A stretch of 64,000 nucleotides of DNA from Paracoccus marcusii (GTDB lineage: Bacteria > Pseudomonadota > Alphaproteobacteria > Rhodobacterales > Rhodobacteraceae). Below are positions 1-9,980 of this stretch, one piece after another (the first letter of the stretch is position 1; each line of letters begins with the position of its first letter). Below the pieces are notes generated by a model. The model was not told where the DNA came from and did not search any database. It saw nothing but the letters and a program-made list of their open reading frames with translations. The stretch covers positions 62,001-126,000 of the forward strand of contig NZ_CP117466.1 in the NCBI RefSeq assembly GCF_028621715.1. The letters are read 5' to 3'. Made by a program: the position numbers and the translations under genes.

Positions 1-2
1 TG

Positions 3-2150
3 GCGCAGCCTGCCCCCCTGCCCCGGCCTGCCAACCTGCCCGATCCGGCCACCGCCGGCAGCGCGGTCCTGTGCGGGCCGACGCTGGCACCGCGCGACCG
101 CCGGTCGCTTGGGCAGATCCTGCTGGAAGACGGGGCGGTCGATGCGGGGGACCTGCTCAAGGCGACGGTGATCCAGCAAAAGCTGCGCCTGCGGCTGGAC
201 CAGGTATTGCTGGCCCAGGGGATGGTTCAGCCCGCCGCCTTGGCCCGCGCGCTGTCGCGGCAGTGGCGCACCACCGCCATCGACCCCGACGTGACGCCCG
301 CCGACCCGCGGCTGATCGACGACGCGGGGGCCGGGTTCTGCCTGACGCACGGGCTGCTACCCTGGCGGCGAATCGGCGGGGTCACCTGGATCGCGACGGC
401 GCGGCCCGATGATTTCGCGGCCGTGCTGCCCCTGCTACCGCGCCAGTTCGGCCAGGTCCGCATGTTGCTGTGCAGTGCGGACCAGGCCCAGGGCGGTGTG
501 CTGAACTCCCGCCGGACCCGCCTGATCCGCGAGGCGGAGACGCGCGTCCCCGCCATCGAAAGCTGTCGCACGCAGGACCAGGCCCGGACGGCACGCCTGG
601 CGATCGCGGCGCTGGCCCTAACCGCGGCCGGCCTGATCCTGGTCCCGACGCTGATCGTGGGGCTGCTGACCTCCTGGGCGGTGCTGACCCTGCTGACGCA
701 GAGCGGGCTGAAGCTGGCGTCGTTCCTGGCGGCGCGGCGGGCGCTGCGCGAGCAGGATGCCCATGCGCTGGCCATCCGACAGGGTCATCCCATCCCCCCG
801 CTGATGGAGGCCGCGCTGCCGCTGATCTCGGTCATGGTGCCGCTGTTTCACGAAAAGGACGTCGCGGGCAAGCTGGTCGCACGGCTGGCGCGGCTGGACT
901 ATCCGCGGGAACTGACCGACATCCTGCTGGTGATCGAGGCCAGCGACGAGATCACCGAGGGCGCGCTGGACGGCGTGCGCCTGCCGCATTGGATCCGCGT
1001 CGTGCGGGTGCCCGACGGGCCGATCAAGACCAAGCCCCGGGCGCTGAATTATGCGCTGAACTTCTGCCGCGGCCAGATCGTGGGCATCTGGGACGCCGAG
1101 GACCGACCCGATCCCGATCAGCTGCACAAGGTTGCGCGCCGCTTTCATGTCGCGCCTGCGGACGTCGCATGCCTGCAGGGAGCGCTGGATTACTATAACC
1201 CGCGCACCAACTGGCTGGCGCGGTGCTTTACCATCGAATACGCAAGCTGGTTCCGCATCCTGCTGCCGGGGGTCGCGCGTCTAGGGCTGATCGTGCCCCT
1301 GGGCGGCACCACCCTGTTCTTTCGCCGCCACCTGCTGGAAGAGGTCGGCGCATGGGATGCATGGAACGTGACCGAGGACGCCGATCTGGGCGTCCGCCTG
1401 GCCCGGCGCGGATACCGGACAGAGATCATCGAGACCACGACCGATGAGGAGGCGAACTGCCGCGCCCTGCCATGGGTCAAGCAGCGGTCGCGCTGGCTCA
1501 AGGGATACGCGATGACCTGGGCGGTGCACATGCGCGATCCTGCGGCGCTCTACCGCGATCTGGGGGCGTGGCGCTTCTGGGGCTTTCAGGTCCAGTTCCT
1601 GGGGGCGCTGTCGCAATACCTTCTGGCACCGATCCTGTGGAGCTTCTGGCTGCTGACCTTCGGCCTGCCGCATCCGCTGCGCGCACCGCTGGAATCCGGG
1701 GTAGGCTCTTGGGCGATCGTCGGCCTGTTCGGATTGTTCGTCGCGTCCGAGGCGCTGAGCATCTTCGTCGGCATGCGTGCGGTCAGTGGGGCAAAGCACC
1801 GCCATCTGATGCCTTGGGTGCCGACGCTCCATCTCTATTTTCCGCTTGGATGCCTGGCCGGGTGGAAGGCCATCTACGAGGTCGTGGCCAAGCCCTTCTA
1901 CTGGGACAAGACCGCCCACGGCCTGTTCGTCGAGGCGGCGGATGCCCCCGTCATCCCCCTGGCACCGGGCATGGTCTCGATCCCGGTCCTGGGCCAGATC
2001 GGCGGCCGGTCCCTGGCAGAGGTGGCGGCGGACCTGCAGAGCAGCGCCGGACAGGCCACCGCGGGACAGCCCAACCTGGTCCAGATCGATGCGCCGGCAG
2101 TCGAACCGGATGCCATGCGCTATCCTCAGGACCGCGCCGCCAGCGGCTAG
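3..2150 (+). CDS. MshEN-like domain fused to processive family 2 glycosyltransferase (5' partial)
   Basis: Inner-membrane glycosyltransferase, probably making or extending an exopolysaccharide. The frame is open to the window edge, so the true start lies upstream; a GTG at 168 would cut through a domain. At 105-263 two 24-residue motifs separated by 5 residues (SLGQ...IQ, then RLDQ...RQ) fit the MshEN layout of GspE/MshE-type ATPases, a module that binds c-di-GMP in some proteins. Hydrophobic segments follow near 600-720, then a GT-A domain with an acidic motif (WDAEDRPD, near 1090), TEDADLG (near 1370) and QRSRWLKG (near 1485), the DxD and QxxRW type signatures of cellulose-synthase-like enzymes. 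Further membrane segments lie near 1600-1770 and 1800-1870. The stop overlaps convergent glnE by 4 nt. Function is inferred from motifs; the polymer is unknown. Confidence 0.88.
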   Translation, partial: AQPAPLPRPANLPDPATAGSAVLCGPTLAPRDRRSLGQILLEDGAVDAGDLLKATVIQQKLRLRLDQVLLAQGMVQPAALARALSRQWRTTAIDPDVTPADPRLIDDAGAGFCLTHGLLPWRRIGGVTWIATARPDDFAAVLPLLPRQFGQVRMLLCSADQAQGGVLNSRRTRLIREAETRVPAIESCRTQDQARTARLAIAALALTAAGLILVPTLIVGLLTSWAVLTLLTQSGLKLASFLAARRALREQDAHALAIRQGHPIPPLMEAALPLISVMVPLFHEKDVAGKLVARLARLDYPRELTDILLVIEASDEITEGALDGVRLPHWIRVVRVPDGPIKTKPRALNYALNFCRGQIVGIWDAEDRPDPDQLHKVARRFHVAPADVACLQGALDYYNPRTNWLARCFTIEYASWFRILLPGVARLGLIVPLGGTTLFFRRHLLEEVGAWDAWNVTEDADLGVRLARRGYRTEIIETTTDEEANCRALPWVKQRSRWLKGYAMTWAVHMRDPAALYRDLGAWRFWGFQVQFLGALSQYLLAPILWSFWLLTFGLPHPLRAPLESGVGSWAIVGLFGLFVASEALSIFVGMRAVSGAKHRHLMPWVPTLHLYFPLGCLAGWKAIYEVVAKPFYWDKTAHGLFVEAADAPVIPLAPGMVSIPVLGQIGGRSLAEVAADLQSSAGQATAGQPNLVQIDAPAVEPDAMRYPQDRAASG

Positions 2151-4948
2151 TCGGGCGGACTTTCGTCCGACAGATGTCCCTCGACGATGGCCTGCACCGT
2201 GGCGAAATCGTCGGACAGCCGATCACGCAGAGTATCGGGGCTGTCGGCCTCGACCTCGCGCAGCAGGAAATCCTGGCCACCGCGCCCGATCACGTCCATG
2301 TCCAGCGGCCTGTCCGTCAACAGGCGGGCGGCGGCATGCACGCGCCACAATCCCCGCCAGATCGACGACAGGCGGTCCGCCTGTTCCGCCGTCAGCAGCC
2401 CCGCCCGGCGACCCGCCCGCAACTGCGCCAGCGTCGACCGCGCTGGATCGCCCGCCCGCAAGGCGCAGCTCTGCGCCAGCAGGTCGATGTCCTGCAGCCG
2501 CCCGGCCCCCTGTCGCACGTCGAAGGCCCCGCCCGGCGGCTTTGCGGCGAACAGGCGGTCACGCATCTGGCCTGTGTCGGGCAAAACACGCGGATCGATG
2601 CCGCGTTCGGCCAGCACCTTCAGCCGTAGGGTCTCGATCTGCTGGCACAGCATATCCGCATCGGGCCCGATCTGCGCGACGCAGCGCGCGCGGGTCAGGG
2701 CCAGATGCTCCCATGTCCAGGCCTCGGTCATCTGGTAGGTGCCGAAGCTGTCGATCGAGGTCGCCACCGGCCCTTGCCGCCCCGACGGGCGCAGCCGCAT
2801 GTCGACCTCGTACAGCCGGCCTTCGGCGGTGGGCGCAGACAGGGCGGTGACCATCGCCTGCGTCAACCGGGCGTAATAGGGGCGCGCGGCCAGCGGGCGC
2901 GGCCCGTCCGAGGCATCGACCCCGTCCGCGTCATAGATCACGATCAGATCCAGGTCCGACCCGGCGTTCAGCACCCGCGCGCCCAGGGAACCCATGCCCA
3001 CCACGACCGCGCCGCGGCCCGGCGGCGGGCCATGGCGGCGCGCGAAATCGGCGGCGGTCACCGGCAGCAGCGCCGCCACGCAGGCCCCCGCAAGGTCCGC
3101 GTATTGCACCGCCGCCTCGTCCGCGCCGATCAGGCCGCGCAGGTGATGGACGCCGATGCGGAACTGCCATTCATGCGCCCACCGCCGCGCTGCATCCAGC
3201 GCCCGTTCATAGCCACCGCCAGGCTGGCTCAGGGCCCGTTGCAGGACCGCGTCAAGTTCCTGGACCAACCCGGCCTCCCGCGGCCAGGGGGCGAAGAAGC
3301 TGCCTGCCAGCACGCCGTCCAGAACGGACGGATGGCGCGCCAGATAGGCGGCCAGCGCGGGCGCCGTTCCGCAGATGTCGACGATCAGGTCGATCAGCTG
3401 AGGATTGGCCTCGAACAGCGAGAACAGCTGGACCCCCGCAGGCAGGCCGGACAGGAAACTGTCGAAGCGGGCCAGCGCCTCGGCGGGGTGGCCCGCGCGG
3501 GCCATGCGCGACAAGAGCGGCGCCTCGATCCGGCGAAAGATCTGGCGCGCCCGGTCGGACCGCAGCGCGGGATAGGTCTGCCAGCGCTGGATCACCGCCC
3601 GCGATTCGTCCGACAGGTCGGGCAGGCTTTCGGTCGGTTCGGTTGGGGCGAAGAACCGTTCGGTCAGCGCATGCACACGTTCCAGCCGCGATTTCAGCCG
3701 GGCGCACCAGGCTTGGACATCAGCCTCGCCCATCAGGGCGGCGATCGTGGCCAATCCCTGATCGTCCTTGGGCAGGCTGTGGGTCTGGGCGTCGTTCACC
3801 ATCTGGATGCGGTGTTCGATGTCGCGATGGTCGCGGTAATGCGCCGTCAGTTCCTCTGCGACGTCCCGGGGGATCCAGTTCTTGGCCGCCAGCGCCGCCA
3901 GCCCGCCGACCGTGTCGCGGCATTGCAGGTCGCGGTCGCGCCCGCCCGCGATCAGCTGGCGGGTCTGGGTGAAGAACTCGATTTCGCGGATGCCGCCGCG
4001 GCCCAGTTTCAGGTTGTGGCCCGCCACCTCCAGCCGCCCGCCCAGACCCTTGTGGTCGCGGATGCGCAGCCGCATGTCATGGGCGTCCTGGATGGCCGCG
4101 AAATCCAGGTGCTTGCGCCAGACGAAGGGCCGCAATTCGCGCAGCAGTCGTTCGCCCGCGGCGATGTCGCCCGCCGCCGCGCGCGCCTTGATGAAGGCGG
4201 CGCGTTCCCAGGTCCGCCCCTCGGCCTCGTAATAGGCCAGCGCCGCGGCGGTCGAGATGCAGACCGGCGTCACCGCCGCATCGGGCCGCAGCCGCAGGTC
4301 GGTGCGAAAGACATAGCCGTGATCGGTCACGTCGGACAGGGTCGCGGCCATCCGCCGCGTGGCTCGGATCAGGGCGGCGCGCGCCTCCATCTGGTCGGCC
4401 TCGGCATAGGCGGTCTCGTCGAACAGGACGATCAGGTCGATGTCCGAGCTGTAGTTCAGTTCGCGCGCGCCGCCCTTGCCCATCGCCAGCGCGAAGATGC
4501 CGCCCGCATCGGCGTCCGTGGCGGGCAGCATGCCGCGACGGATCTCGGTCGCGACATGGGCGCGCAGGGCCAGGTCGACGGCGCGGTCGGCCAGGTCGGA
4601 CAGCGCGCCGGTCACCTGCTCCAGCGTCCAGACGCCGCCCAGATCGGCCAACGCCGCCAGCAGCGCCACCCGCCGCTTGGCGCGGCGCAGCGCCACGCCC
4701 AGGGCATCCGCGTCCAGCGATTGCAGGCCCGCAGTCTCGCGCGCGACGACGTCGTCATGGTCCAGCGCATCGGGCAGCCAGTCGACCTCGGACCGCAGCA
4801 GACCGGCCAGATAGGGGCTGCTGCCCGCGGCGCCCGCGATCAGGTCGCGCATCCGGTCGGACAGGGTCGGGAACAGTGCCGCCGCATCCGCACCGCGGGC
4901 GGCATCGACGGGCAGCGGAAGGCGGGTGATGCGGGACTGAAAGCTCAT
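2147..4948 (-). CDS. glnE: Bifunctional glutamine synthetase adenylyltransferase/adenylyl-removing enzyme
   Basis: Controls glutamine synthetase by attaching and removing AMP on a tyrosine, under PII control. The protein (933 aa) has the duplicated layout of the family: two nucleotidyltransferase domains with the SDxDL signature, one near residue 166 (ELNYSSDIDLIVLFDE) and one near residue 663 (LNAGSDLDLIVIYD), each followed by a helical GlnD-like region. I chose the ATG at 4948 (MSFQSRITRLP); the frame continues upstream to 5038, but those 30 residues look non-coding and Arg/Gly/Pro-rich. Length fits alphaproteobacterial GlnE. It converges on the glycosyltransferase with a 4-nt overlap. Confidence 0.96.
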   Translation of the reverse strand: MSFQSRITRLPLPVDAARGADAAALFPTLSDRMRDLIAGAAGSSPYLAGLLRSEVDWLPDALDHDDVVARETAGLQSLDADALGVALRRAKRRVALLAALADLGGVWTLEQVTGALSDLADRAVDLALRAHVATEIRRGMLPATDADAGGIFALAMGKGGARELNYSSDIDLIVLFDETAYAEADQMEARAALIRATRRMAATLSDVTDHGYVFRTDLRLRPDAAVTPVCISTAAALAYYEAEGRTWERAAFIKARAAAGDIAAGERLLRELRPFVWRKHLDFAAIQDAHDMRLRIRDHKGLGGRLEVAGHNLKLGRGGIREIEFFTQTRQLIAGGRDRDLQCRDTVGGLAALAAKNWIPRDVAEELTAHYRDHRDIEHRIQMVNDAQTHSLPKDDQGLATIAALMGEADVQAWCARLKSRLERVHALTERFFAPTEPTESLPDLSDESRAVIQRWQTYPALRSDRARQIFRRIEAPLLSRMARAGHPAEALARFDSFLSGLPAGVQLFSLFEANPQLIDLIVDICGTAPALAAYLARHPSVLDGVLAGSFFAPWPREAGLVQELDAVLQRALSQPGGGYERALDAARRWAHEWQFRIGVHHLRGLIGADEAAVQYADLAGACVAALLPVTAADFARRHGPPPGRGAVVVGMGSLGARVLNAGSDLDLIVIYDADGVDASDGPRPLAARPYYARLTQAMVTALSAPTAEGRLYEVDMRLRPSGRQGPVATSIDSFGTYQMTEAWTWEHLALTRARCVAQIGPDADMLCQQIETLRLKVLAERGIDPRVLPDTGQMRDRLFAAKPPGGAFDVRQGAGRLQDIDLLAQSCALRAGDPARSTLAQLRAGRRAGLLTAEQADRLSSIWRGLWRVHAAARLLTDRPLDMDVIGRGGQDFLLREVEADSPDTLRDRLSDDFATVQAIVEGHLSDESPPD

Positions 4949-5155
4949 GCGCGCCACCTTGCCGGGGTCGCCCCGGCCCGTCAACGCAACGCGCGGTAAA
5001 CCATGTTGCGCGGAACCGGCGGGCCCGCTGCTTTCCACGCTTGGCCTGCCGGGAAATCGTTGCTAGGCTTTCGCGCACACCAACCCGCGATACGGAACCT
5101 TCTGCGCCCGCATGATCAGTTGCGACCTGACCAGATGCTGCAAGGGGCGCACCTG

Positions 5156-5995
5156 ATGCGCCATACGCTGCCCCATGCGCCGCAGTTCTATGTGACCGCG
5201 CCACAGCCCTGTCCGTACCTGCACGGGCGGGCCGAACGCAAGCTGTTCACCGCGCTGCAGGGCGACAATGCGGCGGAACTGAACAACGCGCTGTCGCGGC
5301 AGGGATTCCGCCGGTCGCAGAACGTGCTTTACCGACCCAGCTGCGAAAGCTGCGTGGCCTGCATGTCGGCGCGCATCCGGGTGGCCGATTTCCGCCCCTC
5401 CAAGACGCAACGCCGCATCACGACCCGCAACGCCGCCCTGCGCCGCTTGGCCACCAGTGCCTGGGCGACCGAGGATCAGTTCGAACTGTTCCGCCGTTAT
5501 CTGGACAGCCGCCATGCGGATGGTGGCATGGCGGACATGGACATCTTTGAATTCGCCGCGATGATCGAAGAGACGCCGGTCAAGACCCGCGTCATCGAAT
5601 ATCGGTGCAGCGACGATGCGATGCCGGCGCTGGCGCAGGGCGACGATCACCTGGCCGGTGTGTGCCTGACCGACGTGCTGGATGACGGGCTGAGCCTTGT
5701 CTACAGCTTCTACGATCCGCTGCTGCGGCCGGCCAGCATGGGCACCTACATCATCCTGGACCATATCGAGATCGCGCGGGCCGCGGGCCTGCCCTATGTC
5801 TATCTGGGCTATTGGGTGCCGGGCAGCCGCAAGATGGACTACAAGGCCCGCTTCAGCGCGCTAGAGATCTACAAGGGTGGCGTCTGGCAGGATATCGGCA
5901 ACCCCGAGGATCATTCGAACGAAGCGCATCCCCTGTCCGTCGATCCGATCGTCGAACAGGTCGCCCGTATCGCGCTGCCGCAATTCGACCGATAG
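5156..5995 (+). CDS. bpt: Aspartate/glutamate leucyltransferase (Bpt; arginyl-tRNA-protein transferase family)
   Basis: Transfers leucine from Leu-tRNA to N-terminal Asp or Glu of proteins, marking them for ClpS/ClpAP degradation through the N-end rule. The 279-aa protein has the family's N-terminal Cys cluster ([12 protein letters not shown], about residue 61) and the C-terminal acyltransferase core ([20 protein letters not shown]). I chose the ATG at 5156 because AGGGGC lies just upstream and [12 protein letters not shown] is the usual N-terminus; the frame is open further upstream. It is divergent from glnE. Sequence alone does not separate leucyl from arginyl donor use; Bpt is assigned by taxon. 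Confidence 0.92.
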   Translation: MRHTLPHAPQFYVTAPQPCPYLHGRAERKLFTALQGDNAAELNNALSRQGFRRSQNVLYRPSCESCVACMSARIRVADFRPSKTQRRITTRNAALRRLATSAWATEDQFELFRRYLDSRHADGGMADMDIFEFAAMIEETPVKTRVIEYRCSDDAMPALAQGDDHLAGVCLTDVLDDGLSLVYSFYDPLLRPASMGTYIILDHIEIARAAGLPYVYLGYWVPGSRKMDYKARFSALEIYKGGVWQDIGNPEDHSNEAHPLSVDPIVEQVARIALPQFDR

Positions 5996-6064
5996 CGTTC
6001 GTCAAACCGCGAAATAAAGTTTCAATTTCCGGCGTGCCTGCGTCACTTTCTCCGCCAAATGCCA

Positions 6065-6093
6065 TTGACCCTGTCCGAACGTGACCCTAGGTT
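6065..6093 (+). promoter_or_regulatory. Sigma-70-type promoter before ilvB
   Basis: TTGACC (6065-6070) and TAGGTT (6088-6093) are separated by exactly 17 bases and lie 63 bases before the ilvB ATG. This predicts a leader of about 55 nt. No obvious leader peptide or attenuator is seen in it. Motif match only. Confidence 0.5.
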
Positions 6094-6155
6094 GCGCCGA
6101 CGCGGGGCCGAGACGAGTGCGCTTTGCGGGTGTTTTTGATGGATGGAGCAAGACG

Positions 6156-7910
6156 ATGTCCCGAACAATGACGGGTGCGAGAATGGTGGTCGAGGCGCTG
6201 CGCGATCAGGGCGTCGATACCGTATTCGGCTATCCGGGCGGGGCCGTCCTACCCATCTATGACGAGATCTTTCAGCAGAACGACATCACCCATGTCCTGG
6301 TCCGCCACGAACAGGGCGCCGTCCACATGGCCGAGGGCTATGCCCGCGCGACCGGGAAACCGGGCGTCGTGTTGGTCACGTCGGGCCCCGGCGCCACGAA
6401 CGCGGTCACCGGCCTGACCGACGCGCTGCTGGATTCGATCCCGCTGGTCGTGCTGTCGGGCCAGGTCCCGACCTTCATGATCGGCACCGACGGCTTCCAG
6501 GAGGCCGACACGGTCGGCATCACCCGCCCCTGCACCAAGCACAACTGGCTGGTGAAGGACACGGACAAGCTGGCCGCGACGATCCACAAGGGTTTCCACG
6601 TCGCCACCTCGGGCCGTCCCGGTCCGGTGCTGATCGACATCCCCAAGGACGTGCAGTTCGCGACCGGCACCTATGTCGGGCCAAAGCAGGTCGACACGGG
6701 CCGCTATCAGCCGACGAAGAAGGGCGATCTGGGCGCGATCACCCGCCTGGTCGAACTGATCGAGCAGGCCGAGCGTCCGATCCTCTATACCGGCGGCGGC
6801 GTCATCAATTCGGGTCCCGGCGCCAGCCAACTGCTGCGCGAACTGGCCGAAGCGACGGGCTTTCCGGTCACCTCGACGCTGATGGGGCTGGGCTGCTATC
6901 CGGCATCGGGCGACAAGTGGCTGGGCATGCTGGGGATGCACGGCACCTACGAGGCGAACCTGGCCATGCACGGCTGCGACCTGATGATCAATATCGGCGC
7001 GCGCTTCGACGACCGGATCACCGGGCGGATCGCGGATTTCAGCCCCGGATCGGTCAAGGCGCATATCGACATCGACCCGTCGTCCATCAACAAGGTCGTG
7101 CGCGTCGACGTGCCGATCGTCGGGGACGTGGGCCATGTGCTGGAGGATCTGCTGAAGGTCTGGAAATCGCGCGGCCGCAAGACGAACAGCGCCGCGGTCC
7201 AGCAATGGTGGGGCCAGATCGAGCAATGGCGGGCCCGGAAATGCCTGGCCTATCGCCCTAGCGACACGATCATCAAGCCGCAGCACGCGCTGGAACGGCT
7301 GGAGGCGCTGACCAAGGGCCACGACCGCTACATCACCACCGAGGTCGGCCAGCACCAGATGTGGGCGGCGCAGTACCTGGGCTTTGAAGGGCCGAACCGT
7401 TGGATGACCTCGGGCGGTCTGGGCACGATGGGCTATGGCCTGCCCGCATCCATCGGTGTGCAGATGGCCCATCCCGAGGCACTGGTGATCAACGTCGCGG
7501 GTGATGCCAGCTGGCTGATGAACATGCAGGAGATGGGCACGGCCGTACAGTTCCGCCTGCCGGTCAAGCAGTTCATCCTGAACAACGAACGCCTTGGCAT
7601 GGTCCGCCAGTGGCAGCAGCTGCTGCACGGCGAGCGTTACAGCCAGTCCTGGTCCGACAGCCTGCCCGATTTCGTCAAGCTGGCCGAGGCCTTCGGCTGC
7701 GCCGGCGCGCAGGTGCGCGACCCTAAGGATCTGGACGCCGCGATCCAGCAGATGATCGATTACGACGGCCCCTTCATCCTGGACGTGCTGGTCGAGAAGC
7801 ACGAGAACTGCTTCCCGATGATCCCTTCCGGCAAGCCGCATAACGAGATGCTGCTGGGCGAGGCCGAGACGCAGGGCGTAATCGAATCCGAAGGCGCGGT
7901 GCTGGTCTGA
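6156..7910 (+). CDS. ilvB: Acetolactate synthase large (catalytic) subunit
   Basis: Thiamin-diphosphate enzyme that starts branched-chain amino acid synthesis by condensing pyruvate with pyruvate or 2-oxobutyrate. The 584-aa protein has the N-terminal ThDP domain with FGYPGG and the glutamate in [14 protein letters not shown], a central FAD/cofactor domain, and the C-terminal GDA...NNE ThDP-Mg motif from about residue 448 ([14 protein letters not shown] to FILNNERLG). I chose the ATG at 6156 ([10 protein letters not shown]) because GGAG sits 7 nt upstream; the frame runs back to 6081. ilvH follows after 25 nt, so the two form an operon. Confidence 0.97.
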   Translation: MSRTMTGARMVVEALRDQGVDTVFGYPGGAVLPIYDEIFQQNDITHVLVRHEQGAVHMAEGYARATGKPGVVLVTSGPGATNAVTGLTDALLDSIPLVVLSGQVPTFMIGTDGFQEADTVGITRPCTKHNWLVKDTDKLAATIHKGFHVATSGRPGPVLIDIPKDVQFATGTYVGPKQVDTGRYQPTKKGDLGAITRLVELIEQAERPILYTGGGVINSGPGASQLLRELAEATGFPVTSTLMGLGCYPASGDKWLGMLGMHGTYEANLAMHGCDLMINIGARFDDRITGRIADFSPGSVKAHIDIDPSSINKVVRVDVPIVGDVGHVLEDLLKVWKSRGRKTNSAAVQQWWGQIEQWRARKCLAYRPSDTIIKPQHALERLEALTKGHDRYITTEVGQHQMWAAQYLGFEGPNRWMTSGGLGTMGYGLPASIGVQMAHPEALVINVAGDASWLMNMQEMGTAVQFRLPVKQFILNNERLGMVRQWQQLLHGERYSQSWSDSLPDFVKLAEAFGCAGAQVRDPKDLDAAIQQMIDYDGPFILDVLVEKHENCFPMIPSGKPHNEMLLGEAETQGVIESEGAVLV

Positions 7911-7935
7911 GACCGGCCGGAAAGAGAGCAGAACC

Positions 7936-8496
7936 ATGAACGCTTTGAACATCCAGAAGGGCATGTCCAGCCATTCGGCCTATGACCTGCGCGATCCGCA
8001 CGCCCCGCGCGAGGAGAGCCACACCCTGGCCGTCCTAGTCGAGAACGAGCCGGGCGTCCTGGCGCGCGTGATCGGCCTGTTCGCAGGGCGCGGCTACAAT
8101 ATCGACAGCCTGACCGTGGCCGAGGTCGACCACAGCGGCCACCGCTCGCGTATCACGGTGGTCACGCGCGGCACCCCCGAGGTGATCGAGCAGATCAAGG
8201 CGCAGCTGGGCCGCATCGTGGTCGTCCACGAGGTCCATGACCTGACGGTCGAGGGGCCGGTGGTGGAACGCGAACTGGGCCTGTTCAAGGTGCGTGGCAC
8301 CGGCGACAAGCGCGTCGAGGCGTTGCGCATCGCCGAGATCTTTCGCGCGAACGTGGTCGATTCAACGTTGGAAAGCTTTGTCTTCGAATTGGTCGGCACG
8401 CCGTCCAAGCTGGAGGCCTTTGCCGATCTGATGCGTCCCCTAGGTCTGACCGACCTGGCGCGCACAGGGGTCGCCGCACTGTCACGCGGCGCCTGA
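7936..8496 (+). CDS. ilvH: Acetolactate synthase small (regulatory) subunit
   Basis: Regulatory subunit that activates IlvB and gives feedback control by valine. The 186-aa protein has an N-terminal ACT domain at about residues 33-105 (HTLAVLVENEPGVLARVIGL, NIDSLTV) and the conserved C-terminal ALS_ss_C region (ELGLFKV, VDSTLESFVFELVGTPSK). The N-terminal tail of about 30 residues before the ACT domain is typical of alphaproteobacterial forms. It is co-transcribed with ilvB and ends 8 nt from the convergent hypothetical gene at 8505. Confidence 0.97.
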   Translation: MNALNIQKGMSSHSAYDLRDPHAPREESHTLAVLVENEPGVLARVIGLFAGRGYNIDSLTVAEVDHSGHRSRITVVTRGTPEVIEQIKAQLGRIVVVHEVHDLTVEGPVVERELGLFKVRGTGDKRVEALRIAEIFRANVVDSTLESFVFELVGTPSKLEAFADLMRPLGLTDLARTGVAALSRGA

Positions 8497-8504
8497 TCGC
8501 CCCC

Positions 8505-8882
8505 TTAGCGTGCGGCCCCGCTGCGGGGTCGCGCATAGGTCGTCGCCGGGCGCCGGGTGGACGACGCCACGGATCCGCTTGGCACGGCATCCTGATGCGC
8601 CACGACGCGCAGGGCTGGCCGTGACGCCTGCTGTTGCTGCGAATCGGCCAGGATTCGCGGCAGCTGCAAACAGCTTTTCTCCGACAGCATGGTCACGTTC
8701 AGGGCATGGCGCAGGTTGCCGACGGTCCGGGTTTCCAGTTCGACCAGATCACCGGGCTGGGGCCATTCGCCGGGCCCGGCGAAATTCGCGGTTCCCTGCA
8801 GATAGGCCAGCGTTGCTTGATCTTCGCACCAGATGATCGCCTTTTCACGCGACCCGCTGCTCCATACGACAACCCCGATCAT
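8505..8882 (-). CDS. Hypothetical protein with a short conserved-looking N-terminal domain
   Basis: Not recognised. The first ~75 residues read as a compact domain (MIGVVVWSSGSREKAIIWCEDQ, PGDLVELET, RHALNVTML); the last ~50 residues are Gln-, Arg- and Ser-rich and probably disordered. I prefer the ATG at 8882 because AAGGGGC lies just upstream. A TTG at 8933 would add 17 residues (RYHPALRRLFYEG) that also look coding, so the start is uncertain. No signal peptide or membrane segment is seen. It converges on ilvH with 8 nt between stops, and the M48 protease lies upstream on the same strand 186 nt away. Confidence 0.65.
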   Translation of the reverse strand: MIGVVVWSSGSREKAIIWCEDQATLAYLQGTANFAGPGEWPQPGDLVELETRTVGNLRHALNVTMLSEKSCLQLPRILADSQQQQASRPALRVVAHQDAVPSGSVASSTRRPATTYARPRSGAAR

Positions 8883-9068
8883 GGGCGCCCCTTCATAGAA
8901 AAGGCGCCGAAGCGCCGGATGGTATCGATTCAAGGATCTGTCTTGTGCAAACCTTTGCCGACTAAAGCAGAAAACCGCCGGTATGCCAGCTTTTTCCTTT
9001 CACCACGTGAATTTTATTGCAGCCGGAGGTTGTCGCGTTGCGGCGCAGGCACAACCCCACCACCAGCC

Positions 9069-9839
9069 CTAGCGGATGCGCCCCGCCTGCACGTCGGCCA
9101 CCGCGCGGCGGACCTGCGCCAGGCGTTGCCCGCGTGCCGGGTGTGTGCCCAGGACGTGGTTTCCGGGGTCGGGGATTCGCTGGAACAGGCCCGAACCAGA
9201 GATCGGATCATAGCCTGCGTTCAGCGTGATGATCGCGCCAAGATAGTCCGCCTCCAGCTCCCATTCCTTGGAATAGTAGCGTGCGCCGACCGATGCACCG
9301 ATCTCTTGCGCGCGGGCGATGGCGCCGGTGTCGCCGCCATAGGCGGAGGCCAGGCTGCCAAGGACGACGGCCGCGGCGGTAGCCGCCCCGGACTTGCGAT
9401 CCAGGTGGTTCAGGATGTGGTGCGCGGCCTCGTGCCCCACGACGAAGGCGATCTCGTCCGGGTTCTGGGTCTGCGCGATCAGTGACAGGGTAAAGCCCAC
9501 GACCGGGCGCCCGTTGCGGTCGACGGTCTGGAACGCGTTCGGCTCCAGCCCCGGGCGGTCGTCGACGACGAACAGGAAATCGCAGCTGATCGGCGCGGTG
9601 CGGCGGTTAAGGCAGTCTTGGCGGACGGCGGGCTCCATCCGGCGCATCACCTGGACAAAGCTGCGCGCAGCGCCGTCCGGCGTTGCCGCGTGCGGGGCCG
9701 ACGGGGCCGGCAGGACCGGGACCTGCGGGACGGGCGCGGGCATGCGGGCGGTGCCGGGTGCGGGCAGCGGCGCACAGCCCGCGACGGCCACTGCCGCGAT
9801 CAACCCTGCCAGCCAGCTGCGCGCCATCATCTGTCCCAT
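9069..9839 (-). CDS. M48-family zinc metalloprotease, lipoprotein
   Basis: Predicted periplasmic, lipid-anchored peptidase of the M48 (Ste24/HtpX-like, BepA/LoiP-type) group, probably in envelope protein quality control. An N-terminal signal ends in a lipobox (AVAGC, Cys22), followed by a Pro/Ala-rich linker. The zinc motif HEAAH is at residues 136-140, and ELEADYLG further on supplies the third ligand. The 256-aa length suits a single-domain member without TPR repeats. The start ATG at 9839 has AGGGA upstream; ATGs at 9830/9827 are alternatives. The substrate cannot be told. Confidence 0.9.
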   Translation of the reverse strand: MGQMMARSWLAGLIAAVAVAGCAPLPAPGTARMPAPVPQVPVLPAPSAPHAATPDGAARSFVQVMRRMEPAVRQDCLNRRTAPISCDFLFVVDDRPGLEPNAFQTVDRNGRPVVGFTLSLIAQTQNPDEIAFVVGHEAAHHILNHLDRKSGAATAAAVVLGSLASAYGGDTGAIARAQEIGASVGARYYSKEWELEADYLGAIITLNAGYDPISGSGLFQRIPDPGNHVLGTHPARGQRLAQVRRAVADVQAGRIR

Positions 9840-9980
9840 CGTCCCTGCCCTGTTGCGCCGCCCCGGCGTCGGCGCGATCCTGTCGGCGCAGAATACCCCC
9901 TGCCCGTCCGGCGTAAACCCCGACCGCTTGCCGCAGCCCCCCTTTCACGCGATTGTCGGGCCTTTCCCAAGGAGATTCGG

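Noticed and set aside
2705..4999. 764-residue plus-strand open frame
   Set aside because: Mirror of glnE; no family features.
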